Assembly (NCBI GenBank): GCA_009839485.1
Contig: VXPQ01000018.1
Coordinates: 1 to 64,000, forward strand
DNA from: Bacteroidetes bacterium SB0662_bin_6
GTDB lineage: Bacteria; Bacteroidota; Rhodothermia; Rhodothermales; VXPQ01
Length of the DNA: 64,000 bases
Direction: 5' to 3'
Both the position numbers and the translations under genes were made by a program. Below, piece after piece: positions 52,947 through 60,760 of this stretch. Below the pieces are notes generated by a model. It was not told the DNA's origin, searched no databases, and saw only the letters and a program-made list of their open reading frames with translations. Position 1 is the first letter of the stretch. Each line of letters opens with the position of its first letter.

Positions 52947-53924
52947 ATGCTCTCCTCTGATTCTGTACTGACCATCGAGTGCCCCCCTTCGTTTCGTTTC
53001 CGGTCGACGCTTCTGAGTCATGGCTGGATCGAACTGGCGCCATTCAGCCACGACGAAGAATATGCGCGGCTTCGCCGCATCGAATCTCTCCCGGACGGGC
53101 GCATTGTACGCCTTGCATTTACGGCGGATATGGACGGAGCCGGGGGCGTGTCCCGCGGCGAAAGATTGCATGTGCATATCGAGGAGACGCTGGCACATGG
53201 GTCCGGTGCGGCGGAGCATGCCGCGAACGCCCTGCTTTCTCCCCCGGTCCATGCACATCTCCGGGAGGTGGCCCGGCGCATTTTCAACCTGGAGATGGAC
53301 CTGGAACCGTTTTATACCTTGCTTGCGAGTGTCCCGCGCTATGCCTGGGTGTTGGCGCACAGGGCCGGGCGACTGCTGCGTGCGCCCACGGTTTGGGAAG
53401 ATTTGGCGAAAACGCTATTGACGACCAACACGACCTGGGCCATGACGCGGCAGATGACGCAGCGGTTGAACGACCTGGGGCAGGCCGGCGCCTTCCCTTC
53501 TCCCGGGACCGTTGCGGATCTGTCTTTGGACATGTTTTCCGATCATGTGCGGGCCGGATACCGGAATGCATACCTTCACGAACTGGCCTGCCGTATTGCG
53601 GAGGAAAAGATAGACGTAGAGGGATGGCTATATACCGAAATGTCTTCTGCCGACCTGTTTGCCGAGATACGTTCCCTGAGCGGGTTCGGCCCGTACGCTG
53701 CCGGTGCTGTCATGAAATTGCTGGGCCGGTTCGATTACCTTGCGCTCGACTCTTCGGCCCGGTCGATGTTTTCCCGGAAATTCGGAGGAGGTACGGATAC
53801 CGACATTCGCCGCCACTACGCGCCCTGTGGCTCATGGCAGGGACTGGCGATATGGATGGATGTAATGCAGGACTGGTTTTTGCAGAACAGTGATCCCGGG
53901 GTCGTCCCGGACGCTTCGATGTGA
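52947..53924 (+). CDS. HhH-GPD superfamily DNA glycosylase-like protein
   Basis: A 325-residue protein of the AlkA/OGG1 type. An N-terminal beta-rich domain (SFRFRSTLLSHGWIELAPFSHDE) precedes the helical HhH-GPD domain. The hairpin is LSGFGPYAAGAVMKLLGRFD, followed by LALDSSAR holding the probable catalytic Asp. The Lys of OGG1-type lyases is not at its usual place, so a monofunctional glycosylase for alkylated bases is the better guess. There is no iron-sulfur cluster. It begins 2 bp after the small helical protein gene. Confidence 0.8.
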   Translation: MLSSDSVLTIECPPSFRFRSTLLSHGWIELAPFSHDEEYARLRRIESLPDGRIVRLAFTADMDGAGGVSRGERLHVHIEETLAHGSGAAEHAANALLSPPVHAHLREVARRIFNLEMDLEPFYTLLASVPRYAWVLAHRAGRLLRAPTVWEDLAKTLLTTNTTWAMTRQMTQRLNDLGQAGAFPSPGTVADLSLDMFSDHVRAGYRNAYLHELACRIAEEKIDVEGWLYTEMSSADLFAEIRSLSGFGPYAAGAVMKLLGRFDYLALDSSARSMFSRKFGGGTDTDIRRHYAPCGSWQGLAIWMDVMQDWFLQNSDPGVVPDASM

Positions 53925-54062
53925 GTGTTATTCGGTTGTCCGGGAAACCCATATCCTTTAACGGGGTACACAGGGGGTCATTTTACCTTGCCGCCTATGC
54001 TGTATTGCGCGTAACGCGTTGAAATACGCAGGTCGCGGCGCCATTAGAACACAGGAAAGAAC

Positions 54063-54275
54063 ATGCCTCGGGGAAGAGTAAAGTGGTTCAGTGTGGATAA
54101 AGGCTTTGGCTTTATCGCGCCGGACGACGGTAGCAAGGACGTATTTGTCCATCGTAACAACATACCCGGTCTTGGATACGACGAAGGATTGCGGGACGGC
54201 GAAGAAGTGGAATATGATGTGGAGCAGACGCCCAAAGGCCTCAGCGCCATGAACGTAGAGCGTGTGGGCGGCTAA
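54063..54275 (+). CDS. Cold-shock domain protein
   Basis: A 70-residue single-domain nucleic-acid chaperone of the CspA family. RNP1 (KGFGFI, residues 13-18) and RNP2 (VFVH, 27-30) are intact. It binds single-stranded RNA/DNA in the cytosol. The ~135-bp gap upstream may hold a 5' leader, as cold-shock mRNAs often have, but no recognised structure was found. AGGAAAG at 54052 is a plausible ribosome-binding site. Confidence 0.95.
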   Translation: MPRGRVKWFSVDKGFGFIAPDDGSKDVFVHRNNIPGLGYDEGLRDGEEVEYDVEQTPKGLSAMNVERVGG

Positions 54276-54456
54276 TCCGCTATAAGGCATTTCAGAACGG
54301 TTGACAGCGTCTGCCTGTCGGTCGGATATTTTCCTGTTTCTTTTGGGCGTGCATCCGGACGGGGCATGCTGCATATTGTCGGGAAATATTCAGATTCCTG
54401 TATGGGTCGGCGTCCATTCGTGGACAAGCCGGGTGCGTAAATACCGTCCGCATCGC

Positions 54457-56499
54457 ATGATGGGTACCATGTCTTCCGTTCGATGCTGGCTGGCGGCTGT
54501 TTGCCTGTTTCCGGGGATTGCTATTGCCCAGGATACGTTGTCGGTGCCGGTTCTTCCAGGTCAGACACTTCCGGAATTGACGGTTGAGGCGGTGCGGGGC
54601 GCCGCGAACGCAGCATCGGCTCCATACGCCCTTGCGGTCGAGACGCATTCCCCGGACGGGTTGCCTCGCCCCGTACTTTCCATGGAACGCGTGCTGCGTT
54701 CGCTACCCGGTGCGTGGATTAATGACCGCGGTCATTTCGCGCTTGGAGAGCGGATCTCCGTGCGCGGCATGGGCGCGCGGGCTCCATTCGGCGTGCGGGG
54801 CATGCAGGTTATGCTGGATGGCATTCCGCTCACGATGCCGGATGGACAGACGGTGCTCGACGTAGTGGAATCTTCCGTCCTGCGCCGCACGGAACTCTTG
54901 CGTAGTCCCGCCTCCCTGTTTTGGGGAAACGGTTCCGGGGCCGTGCTTTTCCTGTCGAGTGATGCCACTCTGGAAGATGCTCGCCCTGCTTCCCGTTTGC
55001 GTGCGCAGGCGCTCGCCGGTTCCTTTGGGCAGCGGAGGATCCTTATCGATGGGTGGGCGCCGTTCGGTGCGCATTCCGTACAATTTTACGTGTCAAATCA
55101 GACACAGGACGGGTATCGGAACTATTCTTCCGGCGTTCGTCGCCGTGCAGGGGCCTCTGCCCGGTTTCGCACAGGTTCCTCTTCGCATCTTCGTATCCTG
55201 ACCGCCATTGCCTTACAGGATACCGAGCATCCCGGTTCGCTGACGCGTGAACAGTTCGAGGCGGATCCCTCCATGGCTCGTCCGGCCTTTGAAGAAGCCC
55301 GCGCCGGCAAGGAGAGTCTTCATGTCCAGGCTGGCGCCGCGTTCGGGCAGGAGGCCGATCTCGGGACGCTCCGCATAACCGGGTACGGCGTACGCCGGCA
55401 GCTCGATAATCCTTTATCCTTTGCGTATATCGATCTGGACCGGACGGCCGGAGGAATGCGGGCGGCGCTGCGGCGGGACAGGGAACGGATCCGGTGGGGT
55501 GTGGGAGCCGATGGGGCGCTGCAACATGATATCCGCAAAAATTTCAATAACGCCCAAGGCGTTCCCGGTGACGAAATTCGGCTGGATCAGGTCGAGGATG
55601 TGGCTTCCCTGGGCGCCTTTGCCTATGGGGGCTTCCAGCCTGTTCGAGCCATGCAGGTGCTGGCCGGACTGCGCTATGGCACGGTGCGATTTGAAATGGA
55701 CGATCACCTGTTTGCCAATGGCGATCAATCCGGCAACCGGCTTTTTAGCGCCTGGAGCCCCATGTTGGGCGTATCCTGGCGGGGAAGCGGATGGCTGCTT
55801 TTTGCGAACTATGGCACGGCTTTCGAGACGCCTACGACCACGGAACTCGTCAATCGCCCGGACCTGACAGGTGGATTCAACCCTTCGCTCGATCCGCAGA
55901 TTGCCAGAGGCGTGGAGGTGGGTCTGCGCGGCGCGCTGGGCGCGCATCTGTTCGTGGATGCGGCTGTTTTTTTCATGAACGTGGACGGGCGATTGATTTC
56001 CTTCGAAAACGAACTCGGCCGGGATTTTTTCCGAAATGCGGGCAAGAATACGCATCGGGGCATTGAGGGAGCAGTGCAATGGGTTCCTCATCCTCGCTGG
56101 GAAGCGGCTTTTGTCGCTACCGTGAGCCGTTTTGTTTTCCAGGAGGCGGACTTGAAGGGCAACCTTTTGCCCGGCGTTCCCGAACAGCGTCTTTTCGGGC
56201 GGGTACGGACAGATCAGGGGGGCTTTCGGATCACAGTGGAAGCAGAAGCTGTAAGCGAGTATTTTACGAACGACGCCAATACGGCCGTGAACGATGGATA
56301 TGTTGTTTTCGACGCGTCACTCGGGCACGAGGGATTTGCCGCCGGTTCGGTGCGTATTGCGCCGTTTGTCGAAGTGCGCAATATGCTGAATACCCGATAC
56401 AGTGGTTCCGTGTCGATCAATGCATTCGGAGGCCGTTACTATGAACCCGCACCCGGTCGGGCGTTCCTGGCCGGAATCCAATTCCATATACTTCCTTGA
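54457..56499 (+). CDS. TonB-dependent outer-membrane receptor
   Basis: A ~680-residue outer-membrane receptor. The ATG at 54457 (alternatives 54460, 54469) gives a signal peptide ending around GIAIAQ. The plug domain shows MERVLRSLPGAWINDRGHFALGE, ISVRGMGARAPFGVRG and DGIPLTMPDGQTVLDVVE. A 22-strand-type barrel follows, ending at the aromatic C terminus FLAGIQFHILP. No CarboxypepD-type N-terminal domain is present and no SusD partner is adjacent. Ligand unknown; a carbohydrate hydrolase-like gene follows at once. Confidence 0.9.
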   Translation: MMGTMSSVRCWLAAVCLFPGIAIAQDTLSVPVLPGQTLPELTVEAVRGAANAASAPYALAVETHSPDGLPRPVLSMERVLRSLPGAWINDRGHFALGERISVRGMGARAPFGVRGMQVMLDGIPLTMPDGQTVLDVVESSVLRRTELLRSPASLFWGNGSGAVLFLSSDATLEDARPASRLRAQALAGSFGQRRILIDGWAPFGAHSVQFYVSNQTQDGYRNYSSGVRRRAGASARFRTGSSSHLRILTAIALQDTEHPGSLTREQFEADPSMARPAFEEARAGKESLHVQAGAAFGQEADLGTLRITGYGVRRQLDNPLSFAYIDLDRTAGGMRAALRRDRERIRWGVGADGALQHDIRKNFNNAQGVPGDEIRLDQVEDVASLGAFAYGGFQPVRAMQVLAGLRYGTVRFEMDDHLFANGDQSGNRLFSAWSPMLGVSWRGSGWLLFANYGTAFETPTTTELVNRPDLTGGFNPSLDPQIARGVEVGLRGALGAHLFVDAAVFFMNVDGRLISFENELGRDFFRNAGKNTHRGIEGAVQWVPHPRWEAAFVATVSRFVFQEADLKGNLLPGVPEQRLFGRVRTDQGGFRITVEAEAVSEYFTNDANTAVNDGYVVFDASLGHEGFAAGSVRIAPFVEVRNMLNTRYSGSVSINAFGGRYYEPAPGRAFLAGIQFHILP

Positions 56500-56501
56500 C
56501 C

Positions 56502-57293
56502 ATGACACGCATTATGCCTTTTATCGCTGCCGTTCTTTTCGCTGCTTCTCCGGCGCTTGGCCAGGACTCCGAAGGACAAGGCAGCCGCACTCCGTCAGAC
56601 TGGGATGTTCATGACCGGGAGCGGCCCCGGCCCATGGTGGTCTCCCCAGCGACGCCAAGCACAGATCAGGCGGCCGGACAGGCTCCTTCCGACGCCATCG
56701 TTCTTTTCGCGGGCGGGTCTTCGGAAGAATTGTCCGCTTGGGAGCGCCCCAACGGCGATCCGGCGCCCTGGAAGGTGACCGACGGTTATTTTGAGGTCGT
56801 GCCCCGCACCGGGGGCATTCAAACGAAGCAGGGCTTCGGTGACGTGCAGTTGCACATCGAGTGGTCTGCCCCCATGCCGCCCGAGGGCGAGGATCAGGAT
56901 CGCGGCAACAGCGGCGTATTCCTGATGAATACCTACGAAGTGCAGGTGCTGGACTCCTACGAGAACGACACCTACCCCGACGGACAGGCCGCGGCGCTGT
57001 ACGGCCAGTATCCGCCGCTCGTCAACGCGATGAGTGCACCGGGCGAATGGAATGTCTATGACATCGTGTTTCGCCGCCCCCGTTTCGACGAAGACGGCAC
57101 CCTCGTTTCTCCGGCCTACGTGACCGTTTTCCACAACGGCGTGCTGGTGCAGAACCACGAGGAAATGACGGGGCCTTCAGGCCATCGGTCGCGCCCGCCG
57201 TACGAGGCCCATGCCGATCGGCTTCCGATTTCCCTGCAGGATCACGACCACCCGGTACGCTTCCGGAATGTCTGGGTCAGGGAACTGGAGTAG
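56502..57293 (+). CDS. Secreted DUF1080 (3-keto-disaccharide hydrolase-like) protein
   Basis: A 263-residue exported protein with a signal peptide (MTRIMPFIAAVLFAASPALG). The DUF1080 jellyroll contains WKVTDGYFEVVPRTGGIQT, DVQLHIEWSAP, RGNSGVFLMNTYEVQVLDSY and LQDHDHPVRFRNVWVREL. Some members hydrolyse 3-keto-glucosides; others are only lectin-like. It starts 2 bp after the TonB receptor stop, so the pair likely takes up and trims a saccharide. The TTG at 56496 is an alternative start. Confidence 0.88.
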   Translation: MTRIMPFIAAVLFAASPALGQDSEGQGSRTPSDWDVHDRERPRPMVVSPATPSTDQAAGQAPSDAIVLFAGGSSEELSAWERPNGDPAPWKVTDGYFEVVPRTGGIQTKQGFGDVQLHIEWSAPMPPEGEDQDRGNSGVFLMNTYEVQVLDSYENDTYPDGQAAALYGQYPPLVNAMSAPGEWNVYDIVFRRPRFDEDGTLVSPAYVTVFHNGVLVQNHEEMTGPSGHRSRPPYEAHADRLPISLQDHDHPVRFRNVWVRELE

Positions 57294-57318
57294 GCAAGGG
57301 GATACACCCTGAGTTGCT

Positions 57319-58347
57319 ATGAAAACGGTTACGTTCGGTGAGGTCATGCTCCGGCTGTCGCCTCCGGGGCATGGGCGTTTTGTGCAAACGCCCTCCCTCG
57401 ATGTGTCCTTCGGGGGCGGGGAGGCCAATGTGGCCGTGGCGCTGGCCGGCTTCGGATTCGACAGTTTTTTCCTGTCCAAAATTCCCCGGCACGAGATCGG
57501 ACAGGCGTGCGTCAACGAGTTGCGGCGCTACGGCGTATCCGACCGGTTTATCGTACGCGGGGGTGATCGTCTCGGTGTCTATTTCCTCGAAACGGGTGCG
57601 AGCCAGCGAGGGTCCAAGGTCATCTACGACCGCGCGGGGAGCTCCGTAACGACACTTGCGCCCGAAGAGGTCGATCTGGAGGCCGTATTCGACGGTGCCG
57701 CATGGTTCCACTGGACCGGCATTACCCCGGCGCTCGGCGAGGTTCCTCGTCGGATGCTTGAGGAAGCCTGCCGGGCCGCCCGCCGCGCCGGGGCATCCAT
57801 AAGCTGCGATCTGAACTTTCGGGCCAAGTTGTGGACGGAAAAAGAAGCGCAGGCCGTGATGCGCCCCCTCATGCAGTATGTGGACATATGCATTGCTAAC
57901 GAGGAGGATGCGGAGCGCAGCCTCGGCTTCAGGGCAGGCGCGTCCGATGTGGAAGCGGCCGAACTGGATGAGGAGGCGTATTTCGGTCTTGCCCGGCAAC
58001 TCAAAAAAGAGTACGGATTTCGCGCCGTGGCGATTACGCTGCGAGAGAGTTTCTCGGCGTCCATGAATGGTTGGAGCGCCCTGTTGCATGACGACGGGGC
58101 ATGCGTCGAGCCGCAGCGTTCAACCCGCTACGAGATCCGGCTTGTGGATCGCGTAGGCGGCGGCGATGCGTTTGCGGCGGGCCTGATTGCCGGTCTGCTT
58201 ACGAAGGATAATTCCCGGGAAGCCCTTGAGTTCGCGGTGGCGGCTTCCTGCCTCAAGCAGACGATCCCGGGCGATTTCAACTTGGTCTCGGTGCAGGAAG
58301 TTGAAAATCTGGCGAAGGGGTCCGGTTCGGGACGCGTGGAGCGGTAG
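57319..58347 (+). CDS. kdgK: PfkB family sugar kinase, probably 2-keto-3-deoxygluconate kinase
   Basis: A 342-residue ribokinase-fold kinase. The substrate-binding opening TFGEVMLRLSPPG is typical of KDG kinases; SFGGGEANVAVALAGFG and the ATP-binding DRVGGGDAFAAGLIAGLL with the catalytic Asp complete the family signature. It would phosphorylate 2-keto-3-deoxygluconate, a product of uronate breakdown. No eda-type aldolase is next to it. It follows DUF1080 by 25 bp in the same direction. The exact sugar is inference. Confidence 0.85.
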   Translation: MKTVTFGEVMLRLSPPGHGRFVQTPSLDVSFGGGEANVAVALAGFGFDSFFLSKIPRHEIGQACVNELRRYGVSDRFIVRGGDRLGVYFLETGASQRGSKVIYDRAGSSVTTLAPEEVDLEAVFDGAAWFHWTGITPALGEVPRRMLEEACRAARRAGASISCDLNFRAKLWTEKEAQAVMRPLMQYVDICIANEEDAERSLGFRAGASDVEAAELDEEAYFGLARQLKKEYGFRAVAITLRESFSASMNGWSALLHDDGACVEPQRSTRYEIRLVDRVGGGDAFAAGLIAGLLTKDNSREALEFAVAASCLKQTIPGDFNLVSVQEVENLAKGSGSGRVER

Positions 58348-58467
58348 ATAAGTGTGCGTGTTTCGGCGCGTCCTTGATACGAGCGGTCATTCCCCCTGAT
58401 CGACGACGCGTGGCGAGCCTTGCCGGGCTTTCGGGGTTTTGTCTGCCGGCCGTGCCTGTTTCACAGG

Positions 58468-59418
58468 TCATCTGCGCCGGTATGCGGCGGCGATGTCCGA
58501 GAGGGTTTCGAATTCCGGGCCTTCTTCCGGAATGGCGACGCCGAACACTTCAGCGATGATGCTGGTCCACCCGTACAGAAAATAGGTCCAGCCATCCACC
58601 GTCCTGACCCCGCGGCGGCATTGCTCCGCCTGTTTCAGGAAGAGGAAATCGCCCCGGTAATTGTAATCCCAGGCATAGCCGTTCTCAGGAAAGACAGCCT
58701 GGTCGGATACCGGTGATCCCGGACGATCCTTGCCCATACCCGTACCGTTTATAACCACCGAGCGTGCAGGGAGGGTCTGCATCGCCGCATCGTTTCCTGC
58801 AGCGTCCCGGACGAGGAGATACTGTACGTTTGCATCGTGCTCCACCCGGTTGTGCACGGCCTGGATACTGCGTATCCGGCCAGGATCCACATCCGTCACC
58901 GTGATTCGTGCCGGTTGATCGTCGCTCTGGGCAGTCAGAAGCAGACTCGTGGTTGCTACGGTAGCGCCGCCGGCTCCCAGAAAAAGCACCTCGGCGCCGG
59001 TTTCTTTCCAGTATCCGTCCGGAAGAAACGCATTGAGCGCCCGGCGGCCTGTCACAGCGTCTTTCGCGTGGCCGACAAGCTGTTCACCCTGCTTCGAAAT
59101 GCAGGAAATTTCTCCGAGCAGGTGCGCATACGGGTCCAGTTCGTCGAACAGGTCCCGGCTCGCCGCGAGAAGGTCGATTTTGTGCGTGGTGATCAGGGCG
59201 CCTTTCGAGAGCGGGTCGTTCTTTATGAAGCGCACGATGTCCCGGTAGGTATCCGGGCTTGCGCCGATCGGAACGTCCACGCCGACGAGCCGCGCATTGT
59301 TCAGGTCAAGGTGTCCGGCCCATTTCGGGAAGATGGGCACAATGGAAGATTGCTTTGTGGTTACCCCGATGAAATACAGGGTCGGGGCGGTTGCCGGCCG
59401 GAAGGGTGCCGAGGACAT
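58468..59418 (-). CDS. Shikimate dehydrogenase-like oxidoreductase
   Basis: A 316-residue protein of the shikimate/quinate dehydrogenase family. The catalytic Lys is likely in ALITTHKIDLL and the Asp in GHAKDAVTGRRAL (normally VTVPHK and NTDG). The NAD(P)-binding loop LFLGAGGATVATTSLLL is intact. The sequence differs from housekeeping AroE in both active-site motifs, so the substrate may be another hydroxy-acid or sugar. It stands alone on the minus strand between the sugar kinase and a lipoprotein gene. Confidence 0.75.
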   Translation of the reverse strand: MSSAPFRPATAPTLYFIGVTTKQSSIVPIFPKWAGHLDLNNARLVGVDVPIGASPDTYRDIVRFIKNDPLSKGALITTHKIDLLAASRDLFDELDPYAHLLGEISCISKQGEQLVGHAKDAVTGRRALNAFLPDGYWKETGAEVLFLGAGGATVATTSLLLTAQSDDQPARITVTDVDPGRIRSIQAVHNRVEHDANVQYLLVRDAAGNDAAMQTLPARSVVINGTGMGKDRPGSPVSDQAVFPENGYAWDYNYRGDFLFLKQAEQCRRGVRTVDGWTYFLYGWTSIIAEVFGVAIPEEGPEFETLSDIAAAYRRR

Positions 59419-59497
59419 GTTGACCGGTGGTCGAAGGGAAGGAGGCCCTAATATACCGAAGCTTTCGCGGAGTTTCTTCAGGATATCCCAATCAAAA

Positions 59498-59555
59498 TTC
59501 CTTGCCGGCGGGCGCCTCTCGGCCTCTGAGCTTTGCGGGCTTGATCAGCGTGTCC
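59498..59555 (+). repeat. Dispersed ~55-bp element, copy 3
   Basis: It shares TTCCTTGCCRGCG and GCCTCTGAGCTTTGCG plus CTTRATCAG with 8178-8237. It lies ~100 bp upstream of a lipoprotein gene, in the same relation as copy 1 to the lipoprotein sugar dehydrogenase. No left-end inverted partner was found nearby. Confidence 0.65.
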
Positions 59556-59652
59556 TTAAGCGGGTTGCGATGCGATGGAAGGATTTATGGCACAGTATTT
59601 GCCTTAATTCTTTACACACCGGATCATACACCTTAATCTGTGGAGGTTCGCC

Positions 59653-60402
59653 ATGTTATCCCGTTACGTAGTATTCGCTTGTATACTTTTTTTGTGTTCG
59701 GCGCTCACCGCCTGCGACAGCATGGAAGAAACCGAAGACATGCTGACAAGGCAGGAGGTGGATGCGCTTTTGACGGCCATTGGTACCGGTTTCCAGGCGC
59801 TGAGCACGGATTCCGTGGTGAATGACGTGATATCCGGCGCCATTCCGGAAGAAGATGACACACTAACTCCGGAAGATCTGCTTGCAGGCATCCCGGTGGA
59901 TACGACCTACGCGTGTTCCGAGGGAGGTTCGATGAACCTGCAAGGTAGGGTCACGCTTGGCACTTCGGATGGCGGGGGGTTGGTCCCCAATTACGATTTT
60001 TCGTTTGCTCCATCGGGATGCGTGGTGACCGTTGAGAACACCACCTTCACGCTCGATAGCCAGTCGGGCATGCGCGAGCAAGGCATGATATCCTTTGAGG
60101 GGCCCGAGAGCGACAATGCGGTGACGATTACCATTACACAAACCAGCACTTCGACGGGCATGGTGGATTGGGAACTGGATGATCGTTCCGGTATGTGCGA
60201 TATAGATCTGTCTACCGATATTACGGTCAGTTTAACTCTGGGGGCCGACCCGGATGCGGATATACCTATTTTCGTCGACACTGATGTGGAGGGGGGTACT
60301 TCAGGTACCCTGTGCGATATCGAAGTGAATCGTCCCGCCGAGGTACCGGAGAATCCGGAAGATCTTCTGGGGCCCGCGACGGAGGAGCCCGCGGCGCAAT
60401 GA
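59653..60402 (+). CDS. Lipoprotein of unknown function
   Basis: A 249-residue acidic exported protein with a lipobox (CSALTAC) after MLSRYVVFACILFL. A GGAGG ribosome-binding site (59642) precedes the ATG. The mature part has Asp/Thr-rich, probably beta-structured sequence (FTLDSQSGMREQGMISFEG, SDNAVTITITQTSTSTGM) and ends in a Pro/Glu-rich tail. No domain is recognised. It is monocistronic, ended by the terminator at 60522. Confidence 0.75.
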   Translation: MLSRYVVFACILFLCSALTACDSMEETEDMLTRQEVDALLTAIGTGFQALSTDSVVNDVISGAIPEEDDTLTPEDLLAGIPVDTTYACSEGGSMNLQGRVTLGTSDGGGLVPNYDFSFAPSGCVVTVENTTFTLDSQSGMREQGMISFEGPESDNAVTITITQTSTSTGMVDWELDDRSGMCDIDLSTDITVSLTLGADPDADIPIFVDTDVEGGTSGTLCDIEVNRPAEVPENPEDLLGPATEEPAAQ

Positions 60403-60760
60403 ATCGTGCGCCCGTTTGCGCTGTCGCGTTGCGGATACGCTGCTGTCGTGTGTCCGACTCGTTGCCGGTAGCCGATTGACCGCCTACCGCTTTTCCAACC
60501 CACCAACGATACTTTAAGACCGCGAGGCGTGCTTTTGCGCGCCTCGCATCTTTTTGTGCGTTATTTCGATATACACGCAGGCAACAAGACGGTCTGCGGC
60601 GGCGTTTCAAAAAAGCCGGCGGCGTTCATGGAATGAATTTTCCGTTCTGCAGGTCTTATACGTGTGCTCCTTGCATCTCCTTGCCGGAAACTTCGGGCTA
60701 CAGACGTGGTCCGGCGTTTCTTTGCGCAAATTCATCACACCCTGAAAGGATATCGCTGTC
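60403..60760. other. 358-bp intergenic region before the second TonB receptor
   Basis: No gene is supported. It holds one intrinsic terminator (60522-60555) for the lipoprotein gene and presumably the promoter of the receptor gene. GAAAGGATATCGC just before 60761 contains a weak AAGGA-type ribosome-binding site. Confidence 0.5.
60522..60555 (+). terminator. Intrinsic terminator after the lipoprotein gene
   Basis: GCGAGGCG and CGCCTCGC form a perfect 8-bp GC-rich stem with a 10-nt loop, followed by ATCTTTTT. This is the clearest factor-independent terminator in the window. Confidence 0.85.
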
